64,000 bases of DNA from Acetivibrio clariflavus DSM 19732 (GTDB lineage Bacteria > Bacillota > Clostridia > Acetivibrionales > Acetivibrionaceae), in the NCBI RefSeq assembly GCF_000237085.1, contig NC_016627.1, positions 2,976,118 through 3,040,117 of the forward strand, written 5' to 3'. The position numbers and the translations under genes were made by a program. The notes under the pieces were generated by a model. It was not told where the DNA came from. It did no database searches and worked only from the letters and a program-made list of their open reading frames with translations. Of the stretch, positions 27,368-37,530 are shown in pieces. How positions within the stretch are numbered: position 1 is the stretch's first letter; each line of letters starts with the position of its first letter.

Positions 27368-28534
27368 TTACGTTCCGGAATTTATACTGTCCACTCTGCT
27401 TTTGGCATACTTTGCAAATGAACTGGAAGGATACCGTTCAATAACTTTGTTAAAAGCCTCTAAAGCTTTATCTTTGTCGTTTAATTCCTGGTGACACACA
27501 CCTATATAGTATATTGTTGCACTTGAATTTTTCCATTCATCAACATAGGCAACCACTTTGTTAAATTTCTCAAGAGCTTCTCCATATTGTTTCTTTTTGT
27601 ACAAATCCCTTCCTTCATTATACATCTGCTGAGCCGCTTTTTCCATTGCCTGTTTTCTCAGGCTTTCATATTTTTCTTTTTCCGTTTCATTAAGTCCTTC
27701 TGCATTAAACGCCACCAACATATCGGCAGCACCAACATAATCTCCTCCCGATACTTTCTTTTCTATTAACAACAGCTGAGATAAATTTGTATAGTTTTGT
27801 GCTGTCTTTTGCAAACCTTCCAATTGGTTTTGCAAATCTTCCAATTGCTTTTGCAAAGCATTATTTTCCTCAGCCAGTTGATTGTATTTTTCTTCATAAT
27901 CAATACTGCTCTGATTTTTTCGTCTATTATCAATAACATTAGAAACATCCTTTGCCGATTCTTTGGAGCCGGCAATCGTACTAATCGCAAAAAACACCAG
28001 CAAACCGGCCAAAAAGCCAATCAAATACTTTGCTGCATTCATTTTCAGTATATTCGAAATGGAATATGACAATTCGGTAAAAATGGAATCTTTTTTGTTA
28101 TCCTTTTTCTTGTTTTTAACGTTTTTAACGTTGGACTTTTTGTTTTCGCTCTTTTCTTTATGTTTCACCTTTATATTATTACCGGGCCGTTTATAATCAT
28201 TATCCAGTAATCTTAAATATTCCGATGCTTTCCTGTCTTGTGGATCAATGCTTAAAACTTTTTCAAAGCAATTCCTTGCCAGATTATTCTCATTTATAGT
28301 AGTATATAATAATCCCAGCAAATTTATTGCCTCACAAAAATCCGGATTGAGTGAAATAGCTTTTTTAAGCTCAATTATTGCGATATCCTCACTTTTTATG
28401 CGTATGTTGTCTAATGCTTTGTTATATAGTAAAACAGAATTCTTTAAGTTATCGGGCATATCTATATTGGTTTTCAGCAATCGGTCAAGATCTATTGGTG
28501 AATAGGTCTTTATTTCCTGTTTAAAATCAGTCAT
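27368..28534 (-). CDS. Membrane-anchored TPR / coiled-coil protein
   Basis: 388 residues. Two TPR units lie at about residues 35-110, followed by a Lys-rich basic stretch. One membrane segment follows (about 168-188, YLIGFLAGLLVFFAISTIAG), then a coiled coil (about 215-250, LAEENNALQKQLEDLQNQLE) and C-terminal TPR units (about 300-380; FNKVVAYVDEW, AFNKVIERYPSSSFAKYA) like those of YbgF/CpoB. The N-terminal part is probably cytoplasmic and the C-terminal part outside. It looks like a scaffold for envelope work, but no partner is visible. It lies 38 bases downstream of folC and may be co-transcribed with it. Confidence 0.78.
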   Translation of the reverse strand: MTDFKQEIKTYSPIDLDRLLKTNIDMPDNLKNSVLLYNKALDNIRIKSEDIAIIELKKAISLNPDFCEAINLLGLLYTTINENNLARNCFEKVLSIDPQDRKASEYLRLLDNDYKRPGNNIKVKHKEKSENKKSNVKNVKNKKKDNKKDSIFTELSYSISNILKMNAAKYLIGFLAGLLVFFAISTIAGSKESAKDVSNVIDNRRKNQSSIDYEEKYNQLAEENNALQKQLEDLQNQLEGLQKTAQNYTNLSQLLLIEKKVSGGDYVGAADMLVAFNAEGLNETEKEKYESLRKQAMEKAAQQMYNEGRDLYKKKQYGEALEKFNKVVAYVDEWKNSSATIYYIGVCHQELNDKDKALEAFNKVIERYPSSSFAKYAKSRVDSINSGT

Positions 28535-28572
28535 ATATCCACCTCATTAATTATTTTTGACAACTGAAAATT

Positions 28573-29850
28573 CTAGTGCTTAAAAAAGCTTCTAATTTTA
28601 CCTATATAATAAAGTGAGCCATACGCACAAATTACATCATCTTCGGAAGAAATCCGATTCAAACTTGTTCTTATTGCCCCTTCAATTGTATCACTAACCG
28701 AGACCCTTTTACAATACCTCAAAACAAAATCCGACATTTCCTTTGGAGATAATGCCCTGCTGCTGTCCGGTGCAACTGTTATATACTCTAAAGCCAAAGG
28801 CACAGTTGGCCTGATAATGGATTCGACATCCTTATCTCTTAATGCACCAATAATAAATATAATCTTCTTCCCCGGAAAATATGATTTCAAAACCCCTGCC
28901 AGGTTCTCAGCACCTTCCTTGTTATGAGCGCCATCAATCAAAAAAACAGGCTTTTTACTCAAAACTTCAAACCTTCCGGGCCATCTTGCATTTACCAGGC
29001 CTCTTTCAATGCTGTCATCAGGTATTTTATACCCCTTGTCTCTCAGTATTTTAAGAGCAGCTAAAGCCACAACAGCATTTTTCACCTGATGTTCTCCTAA
29101 AAGCGATATTTCAAAGCTTTTTCCGTTATACTCAAATTTCTGACCATCTATTGAATATTGCTTTATCCTGATACTTTCAAAATCTGCAATATGTAAGTTT
29201 GCATTCTTTTCTTCGCAAACCTTTTCAATTACTTCCAAAATATCTCTTCCCTGCGGAAAAAGAACTACATCACCCTTGTTTTTAATAATTCCAGCCTTTT
29301 CAAAAGCAATCTTCTCAAGAGTATCTCCAAGTCTGTCCATATGATCATAGCTTATGGTAGTAATAACAGAAACTAAAGCCTCATTAATAACATTTGTAGC
29401 ATCAAACCTTCCGCCAAGGCCAACTTCCAGTACAACAATATCGCAATTCATCTCATAAAAATATTCAAAAGCAATTGCCGTGACTATTTCAAACTCTGTG
29501 GGATAAATGTTATACTTCGAAATCATAATATCCACATGTTCTTTGACAAAAGTAGTTATTCGGGCGAGATCATCCCCATCTATCTCTTCATTGTTCACTT
29601 TAATCCTTTCATTAAAACGTTCAAGGCACGGTGATGTATATATACCCACTTTATATCCTGCTTCAATGAGTACATTGCTGATAAATGCTACCGTTGAACC
29701 TTTTCCGTTAGTTCCAGCAACATGGACAAATTTTAACTTCTCCTGCGGATTCCCCATTAACTCAAGCAGAGTCTTTATATTTTCCAAGCCAAGTTTTATT
29801 CCAAATTTCACCGTTCCGTGAATATAATTTAATGCTTCAATGTAATTCAT
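28573..29850 (-). CDS. folC: Folylpolyglutamate synthase / dihydrofolate synthase
   Basis: 425 residues of the Mur-ligase superfamily. It adds glutamate to folates using ATP, in the cytoplasm. The P-loop VAGTNGKGST (about residues 43-52), the folate-loop region YTSPCLERFNERI, the DHMDRLGDTLEKIAFEKAGI motif and DGAHNKEGA are all present. The start at 29850 follows AAAGGGG by 6 bases. The frame is open to 30012, but the added 54 residues are not conserved in type and lack a ribosome site. It lies downstream of secA on the same strand. Confidence 0.93.
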   Translation of the reverse strand: MNYIEALNYIHGTVKFGIKLGLENIKTLLELMGNPQEKLKFVHVAGTNGKGSTVAFISNVLIEAGYKVGIYTSPCLERFNERIKVNNEEIDGDDLARITTFVKEHVDIMISKYNIYPTEFEIVTAIAFEYFYEMNCDIVVLEVGLGGRFDATNVINEALVSVITTISYDHMDRLGDTLEKIAFEKAGIIKNKGDVVLFPQGRDILEVIEKVCEEKNANLHIADFESIRIKQYSIDGQKFEYNGKSFEISLLGEHQVKNAVVALAALKILRDKGYKIPDDSIERGLVNARWPGRFEVLSKKPVFLIDGAHNKEGAENLAGVLKSYFPGKKIIFIIGALRDKDVESIIRPTVPLALEYITVAPDSSRALSPKEMSDFVLRYCKRVSVSDTIEGAIRTSLNRISSEDDVICAYGSLYYIGKIRSFFKH

Positions 29851-30017
29851 AGTTTTCCCCTTTTGCTCTTTAGTCTGACTTTCGACAAATTTTATAACAT
29901 TGCAGCACAATAATATTTTCAAAACACTTTTGAAAAGAATTTCGCTCTGACTTACAAAAACAATTTCATATAAAATTGTGATGACCATGCAGGCCACCAC
30001 AACCTTATACAAATCAA

Positions 30018-32759
30018 TTATTCATTTGCACCGCAACACTTTTTGTACTTCTTGCCGCTGCCGCAAGGACACAAGTCATTTCTTCCCACTTTTTCCTTCT
30101 GGCTCTTTACAACCGGCTTTTTAACTTCATCCCCATGGGATGCTTCTATCGGTTCAGCCACTTTTTCACGTTTCGGTGCTTCCTGCTCGCGATTTATATG
30201 TGTATTTAAAATAACCTTGACGGCATCGAACTGAATATTTCTGTTCATTTCCTCAAACATCTCAAAACCTTCAAACTTGTACTCGATAACAGGATCCCTC
30301 TGACCGTAAGACCTTAAATGAATTCCATGTTTAAGCTGTTCCATGGCATCGATGTGGTCCATCCATTTCTGGTCAACTATCCTCAAGAGTACAACTCTTT
30401 CAAGCTCTCTCATAAGTTCTGAGCCCAATTCTTCCTCTTTTTCTTCATATCTCTTTGTTATCAGTTCGAGAATTTTTTCTCTCAGAGATTCTTTGGTTAA
30501 GTTTTCCATCTCTTCCTTTGAAAAATTCAATGAACCTGTCGGAACATAAGCCCCTTCGGCATAAGACCTTATGCTTTCCCAATCCCAGTAATCGGGATGT
30601 GGGTTCTCACTGCAGTATAAATTCACAATAATATCGGCAATAGTTTCAAACATCTTGAGGAAGCTGTCTTTTAAATTCTCTCCGTCCAAAACTTTCCTTC
30701 TCTGACCGTATATTACTTCCCTTTGTTTATTCATTACATCATCGTACTGCAATACGTTCTTTCTTATAGAAAAGTTTCTGCCTTCAACTTTTCTCTGGGC
30801 ATTTTCAATTTGGTTTGTAAGCATCGTTGCTTCAATAGGCTGGTCATCCTCAAGTCTCAACCTTTCAACAATTCCCATCAGTCTATCGGAACCGAAAAGT
30901 CTCATCAAATCATCTTCCAAAGATATATAGAATCTTGAAGATCCTGGGTCACCTTGACGTCCCGCTCTACCTCTCAGCTGGTTATCTATACGTCTCGATT
31001 CGTGTCTTTCGGTACCGATTATATGAAGACCGCCTGCTTCAACAACCTTTTCCCGTTCAGCGTTGGTAATTTCCTTGAACTTATCGTACAATTCTCTAAA
31101 TACTGCCCTTGCTGCCAGTATCTCCTGATCATCGGTATCATTAAAGCCGGTAGCCTGATTTATCAGCTCGTCACTGTATCCTTTCTTTCTCATTTCCTGT
31201 TTGGCCAGATATTCCGGATTACCGCCTAACATTATGTCGGTACCGCGACCCGCCATGTTGGTTGCAATGGTAACTGCTCCTAATTTTCCTGCCTGTGCAA
31301 TAATTTCAGCTTCCTTTTCATGATACTTGGCATTCAAAACCTGATGCGGAATTCCCCTCTTTTTAAGCATAGAACTCAGCAATTCCGATTTTTCAATGGA
31401 TATTGTTCCTATAAGAACAGGCTGACCTTTTTGATGACGCTCAACTACATCATTAACAACAGCATTAAATTTGCCCATCTCATTTTTGTATACCACATCA
31501 TTAAGGTCTACTCTTGCAACAGGTTTATTTGTAGGGATAACAATAACATCCAGTTTATAGATATCCCTAAACTCCTGTTCTTCTGTAAGAGCAGTACCGG
31601 TCATACCTGCCAGTTTTTTATACATTCTGAAGTAATTCTGGAATGTAATAGTAGCTAAGGTTTTGCTTTCCCTTTCAACTTTAACCCCTTCCTTAGCTTC
31701 TATTGCCTGGTGCAGTCCGTCACTGTAACGTCTTCCGTACATCAAACGTCCGGTAAATTCATCAACGATTATAATTTCTCCATCTTTAACAACATAATCC
31801 CTGTCGGCTTTCATAAGGCCATGAGCCCTCAGAGCCTGGTTTATGTGATGGGAAATTGTGAGGTTCTCTGAATCGGAAAGATTTTCGATTCCGAAAAATG
31901 CCTCTGCCTTTTTAATACCCTGAGCTGTCAATGTGGCAGTATGAGCCTTTTCATCTACAATATAATCGGCATCTATATCATCGTTATCCTCTTTGTCATC
32001 CAGCTCGGTAAATACTTTTACTTTCAGTCTTCTAACAAAAGAGTCTGCAATCTTATAAAGTTCGGTAGATTTGTCCCCTTGACCTGATATTATAAGCGGT
32101 GTTCTTGCCTCGTCTATAAGGATACTATCCACCTCGTCCACTATTGCATAATGGAGATCTCTCTGAACCATATCCTCTTTGTAAATAACCATATTATCCC
32201 TAAGGTAGTCAAATCCGAATTCATTATTGGTACCGTAGGTAATATCACAGCTATAAGCATGTCGTCTCTCTGCATTGGTAAGTCCATGAACAATAAGACC
32301 GACAGACAAACCAAGGAAATTATAGACTTTTCCCATCCACTCACTGTCACGTTTTGCCAGATAGTCGTTTACTGTTACTACATGAACTCCTTTACCTTCT
32401 AAGGCATTTAAATAAACAGGGAGAGTTGCAACAAGGGTTTTTCCTTCCCCGGTTTTCATTTCAGCTATTCTTCCCTGATGAAGAACAATACCTCCGATTA
32501 ACTGAACCCTAAAATGTTTCATTCCCAAAACTCTCCAGGAAGCTTCCCTCATAACGGCAAAAGCTTCCGGGAGAATATCGTCCAGTGTCTCACCGTCTGC
32601 CAGTCTCTTCTTAAACTCTTGAGTCTTGTTCTTTAGTTCCGCGTCACTCAATGCTTTCATTTCTTCTTCAAGGCTTTCTATTTTATCCACAATAGGCATA
32701 ATTCTTTTAAGTTCTCTGTCACTGTAAGTTCCAATTATTTTTTCAATTAGTTTTTTCAT
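30018..32759 (-). CDS. secA: Preprotein translocase ATPase SecA
   Basis: 913 residues, full length. It drives export of signal-peptide proteins through SecYEG. It has the Walker A MKTGEGKT, the DEAD-type [21 protein letters not shown], the [10 protein letters not shown] helicase motif and [12 protein letters not shown]. The C-terminus carries the zinc/SecB-type tail [13 protein letters not shown]. The start at 32759 follows GGAGG by 9 bases; the frame extends to 32801 without a site. Only one secA is visible in the window. Confidence 0.98.
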   Translation of the reverse strand: MKKLIEKIIGTYSDRELKRIMPIVDKIESLEEEMKALSDAELKNKTQEFKKRLADGETLDDILPEAFAVMREASWRVLGMKHFRVQLIGGIVLHQGRIAEMKTGEGKTLVATLPVYLNALEGKGVHVVTVNDYLAKRDSEWMGKVYNFLGLSVGLIVHGLTNAERRHAYSCDITYGTNNEFGFDYLRDNMVIYKEDMVQRDLHYAIVDEVDSILIDEARTPLIISGQGDKSTELYKIADSFVRRLKVKVFTELDDKEDNDDIDADYIVDEKAHTATLTAQGIKKAEAFFGIENLSDSENLTISHHINQALRAHGLMKADRDYVVKDGEIIIVDEFTGRLMYGRRYSDGLHQAIEAKEGVKVERESKTLATITFQNYFRMYKKLAGMTGTALTEEQEFRDIYKLDVIVIPTNKPVARVDLNDVVYKNEMGKFNAVVNDVVERHQKGQPVLIGTISIEKSELLSSMLKKRGIPHQVLNAKYHEKEAEIIAQAGKLGAVTIATNMAGRGTDIMLGGNPEYLAKQEMRKKGYSDELINQATGFNDTDDQEILAARAVFRELYDKFKEITNAEREKVVEAGGLHIIGTERHESRRIDNQLRGRAGRQGDPGSSRFYISLEDDLMRLFGSDRLMGIVERLRLEDDQPIEATMLTNQIENAQRKVEGRNFSIRKNVLQYDDVMNKQREVIYGQRRKVLDGENLKDSFLKMFETIADIIVNLYCSENPHPDYWDWESIRSYAEGAYVPTGSLNFSKEEMENLTKESLREKILELITKRYEEKEEELGSELMRELERVVLLRIVDQKWMDHIDAMEQLKHGIHLRSYGQRDPVIEYKFEGFEMFEEMNRNIQFDAVKVILNTHINREQEAPKREKVAEPIEASHGDEVKKPVVKSQKEKVGRNDLCPCGSGKKYKKCCGANE

Positions 32760-32890
32760 TAAAAATACCTCCAAATTATTTTTGCAACAACTCTTTATCA
32801 TTTTAAAAAGTTGATTATAAATTAAAATTTAATCTTTATTTTTCTATCAATTCATTAAGCACCCATTGCCCGGTGCGAATTTTTGCAGGT

Positions 32891-33511
32891 TCAATACACA
32901 GTTTTTGCCTTTCTTGATTTCAACATAAACTGCAAACATAACAAAAACAGACCTGCTGCAATAATAATATCCCCAATACTAATTAAAGGCATTCCCAAAC
33001 CGAGAAACCCGGGAACACTGTATATATCCGCCAAAGCCGGAAGCTTTGTCGCCGAATTGATGGCTACATGTTTGTTGTCGGCCCCCTTCATTATCAACTC
33101 CAAAGCATCGGCCATATAAGCTTTAGTACTTAAGCTGCTGATATCAACCGGCATTCTGCCACCGTTAAACATCATCACCAAAGCATTAAGCAGAGCGCCT
33201 ATTCCAATAAGCCACAGTCCTGCATATTTCCTGTTAAACCATATCACCAAAAACACAAAAACAAATACAGCACCATTGACCATCACCGTAGTAATTGTTC
33301 CAAATCTATATCCTCTGCTCTCTGTTAAAGAAGATATAATTTGCAAAACCACAGCCGGGAACAGCAGCCATGCTTTTTCAAACTTTATATTGCTAAAATC
33401 AGGCCAGCTTCCGTTAATGAGGCTGACAATCGTTCCAATTGCAAGAGCTGCCAAAATCACAACAATATAGAGCAAAACATCACCCCTTGTTTTAAGCATA
33501 GAGTGAAACAT
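32891..33511 (-). CDS. DUF5317-type polytopic membrane protein
   Basis: 206 residues with about five hydrophobic helices (LLYIVVILAALAIGTIVSLI; VMVNGAVFVFVFLVIWF; LWLIGIGALLNALVMMF; the C-terminal IISIG...GLFLLCLQF). The NGGRMPV motif and the long soluble loop after it match a family of clostridial membrane proteins of unknown function. No clear ribosome site decides between the two Met codons at 33511 and 33499. A small membrane gene ends 12 bases upstream, so they are probably one transcript. Confidence 0.7.
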   Translation of the reverse strand: MFHSMLKTRGDVLLYIVVILAALAIGTIVSLINGSWPDFSNIKFEKAWLLFPAVVLQIISSLTESRGYRFGTITTVMVNGAVFVFVFLVIWFNRKYAGLWLIGIGALLNALVMMFNGGRMPVDISSLSTKAYMADALELIMKGADNKHVAINSATKLPALADIYSVPGFLGLGMPLISIGDIIIAAGLFLLCLQFMLKSRKAKTVY

Positions 33512-33523
33512 GCTATTTATTAT

Positions 33524-33937
33524 TTAATTGAAGCAGTACGGTGGGGATAAATCCGAATGATAAAAGACAATACCCTTGTTTATTATTTCTTGCACAGCAA
33601 TAAAAATAACAAACAAAAACGGCAAAAATAATACTAATTTTATTGACTTGCTGCTAACCGCAAACCAAGATTTGATATTGGTTGTATTCGAATGGAATTT
33701 TAAGGATTCGTCACTGAATTTTATACTGGAAAAAAAAGCAAACGAAGCCTTCAGCCCACGATTATTATTCAAACACTGAACTTGCTTGGCAGTGAACTCC
33801 CCTTCATAACCTAAAACAAAATCAATTACCTCTTTAGTCAAAACGGAAGGATCACATAAAATTTCAGCTATATTTATTATACCTTCTGCAGTCAAAGCTG
33901 ACAAAATCAGCAAACTAATGAATAATCTTCTTAACAT
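33524..33937 (-). CDS. Small secreted or membrane protein, unknown
   Basis: 137 residues. An N-terminal hydrophobic segment (LFISLLILSALTAEGIINIA) could be a signal peptide or anchor, and a second lies near residue 100-118 (LVLFLPFLFVIFIAVQEII). The middle is polar. I do not recognise a family. It directly precedes the DUF5317 gene. Confidence 0.55.
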   Translation of the reverse strand: MLRRLFISLLILSALTAEGIINIAEILCDPSVLTKEVIDFVLGYEGEFTAKQVQCLNNNRGLKASFAFFSSIKFSDESLKFHSNTTNIKSWFAVSSKSIKLVLFLPFLFVIFIAVQEIINKGIVFYHSDLSPPYCFN

Positions 33938-34026
33938 TTGTACCTTCCCTACAATGTATTTGTCCTATAGCAATTTTAACTAATTTTTTTTATATAATCA
34001 ACATTAAATTAGGAATCGCCATGAAA

Positions 34027-34329
34027 TTATCGGGAACCTTTTTTATTTTCCAACCGGTCCAATATCATTTTATAACCGTCAGCTCCATAATTTAAAGCCC
34101 TGTTAACCCTGCTTATTGTAGCAGTGCTTGCACCTGTAACCTCGCTTATTTCGGTATAAGTCTTACCCTTTCTCAGCATACTTGCAACTTCAAGCCTTTG
34201 CGCCAGTGCCTTAATTTCGGCGATAGTACAAATATCTTCAAAAAAATTATAGCATTCTTCAATATTTTCAAGAAGCAATATCGCTTCAAACAACTTGTCG
34301 GTCATATCATCTTTCAGTTTAGAATTCAT
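34027..34329 (-). CDS. YerC/YecD-type TrpR-related DNA-binding protein
   Basis: 100 residues. The TrpR-like helix-turn-helix is clear: IKALAQRLEVASMLRKGKTY, then EISEVTGASTATISRVNRAL. This family is common in Firmicutes and its targets are poorly known; it is not the proteobacterial Trp repressor. The window also carries a trp operon about 24 kb away, but that operon shows TRAP-type signals, so a link between the two is speculative. Confidence 0.88.
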   Translation of the reverse strand: MNSKLKDDMTDKLFEAILLLENIEECYNFFEDICTIAEIKALAQRLEVASMLRKGKTYTEISEVTGASTATISRVNRALNYGADGYKMILDRLENKKGSR

Positions 34330-35145
34330 AGATTTCAGCTCCCGTTCAAAAACAGTTATAAAGATTTAAAAAGATGTATAACTCTTTACTCCTAGAGACT
34401 ACAATAACAGCTTTTTTGCAAACAGTCAAGAATACAAAAATTTTAGTCTTCACCGGAATAAATTTTGAAACGTTTTATGCTTAATAGCACTATACTATAA
34501 ATATTTTAGAAAAAAGTAGAAATTTCAGTGGTATTCTATATACCTTTATGTTATAATTAGTATGAAGTTAATATAACGATTGCATAGCACTATGCAAAAT
34601 GCTCGTAAAGATTTCGGGAAGGACTTTCCAATACTCAAAGCTGTTCAATGTTCTTGTACGCTTTCCACTTCTTCACTTCCTTTGTAGTAGTTGTTTCTTT
34701 TCTTTAGAGCAATTACTTCTTTGATGGTGACTAAAATTTTCTGAAAAATATAAACCAATTGTGACTCCCAAATTATTCCACATCAAAACGTTGCTTTTTT
34801 TTAATATATTTTGTCGAATTTTATGATATTACAACGAATTGTTACATCATTTCACAATTCAGTGTATATTGTTAGCAGGTAATTTTATAAAAGTTACTCC
34901 CCTAAATCCCGATGCATTCTCCCTTCTCTTCATTGGAATGCACGGGAATTTTTTTATCCTTTTCTGTTTTTTATACAGTAATAAAATGTCGAAAAAACAT
35001 ATCAAGATTTCAGAAACAAATAGTATATAATATATTAAAAAGTCTTAAATTTTACTTTGATATTGCCGTAGCTATTATGAGCTGATTTCTTAACTACGGA
35101 TATACCTTTTTATATTTACAAACCTATGCAAAGGATGGAAACATA
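34330..35145. other. Long intergenic region with no clear gene
   Basis: 816 bases between divergent genes. It contains a plus-strand TATAAT near 34553, a short GCATAG/CTATGC hairpin near 34584-34597, and a CCGTAG/CTACGG hairpin followed by a T-rich stretch near 35066-35115, just before cca. On the minus strand, about 34600-34740, short in-frame stretches look weakly protein-like but are broken by stops, so this could be a gene relic. A non-coding RNA is also possible. Confidence 0.4.
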
Positions 35146-36477
35146 ATGACAGAACATTTTTCCGTAAAGCTGCCGGAAGAAGTGGCACATATTTTAAAAG
35201 CATTAAATGATAACAACCACCAAGCATATATTGTTGGAGGTTGTGTAAGGGATATTATTTTAAACAAAGATCCCAAGGATTGGGACATTTCAACCTCTGC
35301 AACCACTGATGAAATCAAGGCCATATTCAATAAAACAATTGACACCGGAATAAAGCACGGAACTGTTTCGGTAGTTATTGGGAATAAAGTTGTGGAAGTT
35401 ACAAGCTTCAGAACCTTTAATCCCGATGAAAGCAAAAGCTTGATTACCGATCTTTCCCACAGAGATTTAACAATAAATTCAATGGCATATCATCCGGAAG
35501 AGGGTTTGCTTGATCCCTTTTCGGGTCTTGAGGATATAAAAAATGCTGTTATACGCGCTGTCGGCAATCCTTCCGACCGATTTATGGAAGACCCTTTAAG
35601 AATGCTTCGTGCAGTGCGTTTCAGTGCCACATTAGGGTTTGACATTGATAAATCCACTCTTGATGCAATTAAAAGTTGCAGTCAACTTATTGTCAATATC
35701 AGCCGGGAACGTATCAGAGATGAACTGACAAAGATTCTTATATCGAATCGGCCTTTTAAATTTATTCTTTTAAGAGATGTGCAGCTCTTAAAATATATAT
35801 TGCCTGAATTTGACATATGTTTTGATATTACTCAAAATCATCCTTATCATATTTATAATGTTGCCGAGCATTCATTAAAGGCAGTCTCTGAAATTGAAAA
35901 TGATATTGGCTTAAGATGGGCAATACTTCTTCACGATACCGGAAAAGCCGTGACAAAATTCACTGATAAGGACGGAACAGACCATTTTTACGGTCACCCT
36001 GAAAAAAGTGTGGATATAGCAAAAAATGTACTGGAAAGGCTTAAGTTCGATAACAAAACTATTGCAAAAGTTTGCCGCCTTATCAGACACCATGACAAGC
36101 GCATACAGCCCGATTTCAAGTCTGTGCGCAAGGCTGTAAACACAATCGGTGAAGATTTTTTTATGGACCTTCTGAAAGTTCAGGAAGCGGATAAAAAAGG
36201 TCAAAACCCTGAATTTCTTAACACCTCGCTTACAGAGCTGAATAAGATAAAAGAAATATATAAAGAAATTAGTAATGAAAAGCATTGTCTGTCAGTCAAA
36301 GACCTGAAAATAAACGGCAGGGATCTTATCGCATTAGGTTTTCGACAGAGCAAGGAAATTGGATGCATACTTGAAAAATTATTAAATAACGTATTGGAAA
36401 AACCCGAGTTAAATACCTACAATGATTTGATTGAAATGGCAAAGTCTTTAAAAAATCAGCAAGGTGAGAGCTTATGA
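35146..36477 (+). CDS. cca: CCA tRNA nucleotidyltransferase with HD domain
   Basis: 443 residues. It adds or repairs the 3' CCA end of tRNAs. The class II nucleotidyltransferase head has YIVGGCVRDIIL and the catalytic DWD (KDPKDWDIST). The RNA-binding region includes RDLTINSMAY and DPLRMLRAVRF. An HD domain follows (LLHDTGKAV; RLIRHHD). Similarity to poly(A) polymerase I makes annotation overlap possible, but CCA addition is the usual role in Clostridia. The ribosome site is AAGGATGG. The next gene overlaps by four bases (ATGA), so translation is coupled. Confidence 0.9.
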   Translation: MTEHFSVKLPEEVAHILKALNDNNHQAYIVGGCVRDIILNKDPKDWDISTSATTDEIKAIFNKTIDTGIKHGTVSVVIGNKVVEVTSFRTFNPDESKSLITDLSHRDLTINSMAYHPEEGLLDPFSGLEDIKNAVIRAVGNPSDRFMEDPLRMLRAVRFSATLGFDIDKSTLDAIKSCSQLIVNISRERIRDELTKILISNRPFKFILLRDVQLLKYILPEFDICFDITQNHPYHIYNVAEHSLKAVSEIENDIGLRWAILLHDTGKAVTKFTDKDGTDHFYGHPEKSVDIAKNVLERLKFDNKTIAKVCRLIRHHDKRIQPDFKSVRKAVNTIGEDFFMDLLKVQEADKKGQNPEFLNTSLTELNKIKEIYKEISNEKHCLSVKDLKINGRDLIALGFRQSKEIGCILEKLLNNVLEKPELNTYNDLIEMAKSLKNQQGESL

Positions 36478-37397
36478 CAGCCGGAACTTTTACATTTAAG
36501 TCCCATGACGGTGAAGAGATTTTTACATATGAATGGTTTCCCAAAAATACAGTGCTTAAGGGCATTGTCCACATAACTCATGGACTGTCCGAACATGCCG
36601 GAAGGTATGCAAACTTTGCAGCAGAATTGAATTCTTCCGGCTATGCAGTTTATGCCCACGACCAAAGAGGTCACGGAAAAACAGCCAAAAATACCGATAA
36701 TCTTGTTCACATCGGTGAAGGCGGCTGGAATTCCATGCAAAAAGACCTTTTACTGCTTATCGATATAATAAAAAGCAATCACTCTGACTTACCCTTTTTC
36801 CTTTTTGGGCACAGCATGGGAAGTTTTATTTTAAGAAATATACTTCAAAATAATCCTCCTGAGGTAAATGGAGTAATTTTATCAGGTACCGGATTCTATG
36901 AAAGGATTGCATTAAATGCAGGCATTCTACTGGCAAAATCTATGGTCAAAAGAAAAGGCGGGCAAAAAAGAAGCTATTACATAAATAAAATTACGTTTAG
37001 AGCTTTTAATGCAAATATTCCTAATCCCAGAACTTTTTTCGACTGGATCAGCAGGGATGAAAAGGTTGTTGCCGACTTTTACAATGATCCTCTCTGCAGA
37101 ATAAACTGTTCAAACAATCTATTTCTTGAGCTTTTTAAAGGTTTAAAGACAATTGAGCATCCGAAAAATATTGAAAAGATTTCAAAAAACATCCCTATAT
37201 TTCTCGTTTCGGGAGATAACGACCCAGTAGGCCACTGGGGCAAAGATGTGCCTGAACTGGCGAATCTGTACAAAAGCATCGGTGTAAAAGAAGTCCGGTA
37301 CAAGTTATACCCCGGTGCAAGACATGAGATAATCAATGAAATAAATAAAGCAGAAGTTATAAGGGATATAATTGATTGGATGAACTCAATTGCATAA
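36474..37397 (+). CDS. Alpha/beta hydrolase (serine aminopeptidase S33 / monoglyceride-lipase type)
   Basis: 307 residues. The catalytic triad is visible: nucleophile Ser in FGHSMGS, Asp in VSGDNDPVG and His in PGARHEI. The HGLSEH oxyanion motif and the AHDQRGHGKT motif fit the lysophospholipase/monoacylglycerol lipase branch. There is no signal peptide, so it is probably cytoplasmic. It overlaps cca by four bases. Confidence 0.88.
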   Translation: MTAGTFTFKSHDGEEIFTYEWFPKNTVLKGIVHITHGLSEHAGRYANFAAELNSSGYAVYAHDQRGHGKTAKNTDNLVHIGEGGWNSMQKDLLLLIDIIKSNHSDLPFFLFGHSMGSFILRNILQNNPPEVNGVILSGTGFYERIALNAGILLAKSMVKRKGGQKRSYYINKITFRAFNANIPNPRTFFDWISRDEKVVADFYNDPLCRINCSNNLFLELFKGLKTIEHPKNIEKISKNIPIFLVSGDNDPVGHWGKDVPELANLYKSIGVKEVRYKLYPGARHEIINEINKAEVIRDIIDWMNSIA

Positions 37398-37530
37398 ACA
37401 AATTATTATTGTTAATACCAAATCCCCTGTAATTATGTTATAATTGGCATAGACTTCGTAATATCAACCCGGCAATCGTTTTTCTGAAGGGTAATATCAA
37501 ATTGTTTTTTAATTTATCAGGGGTAAAAAT

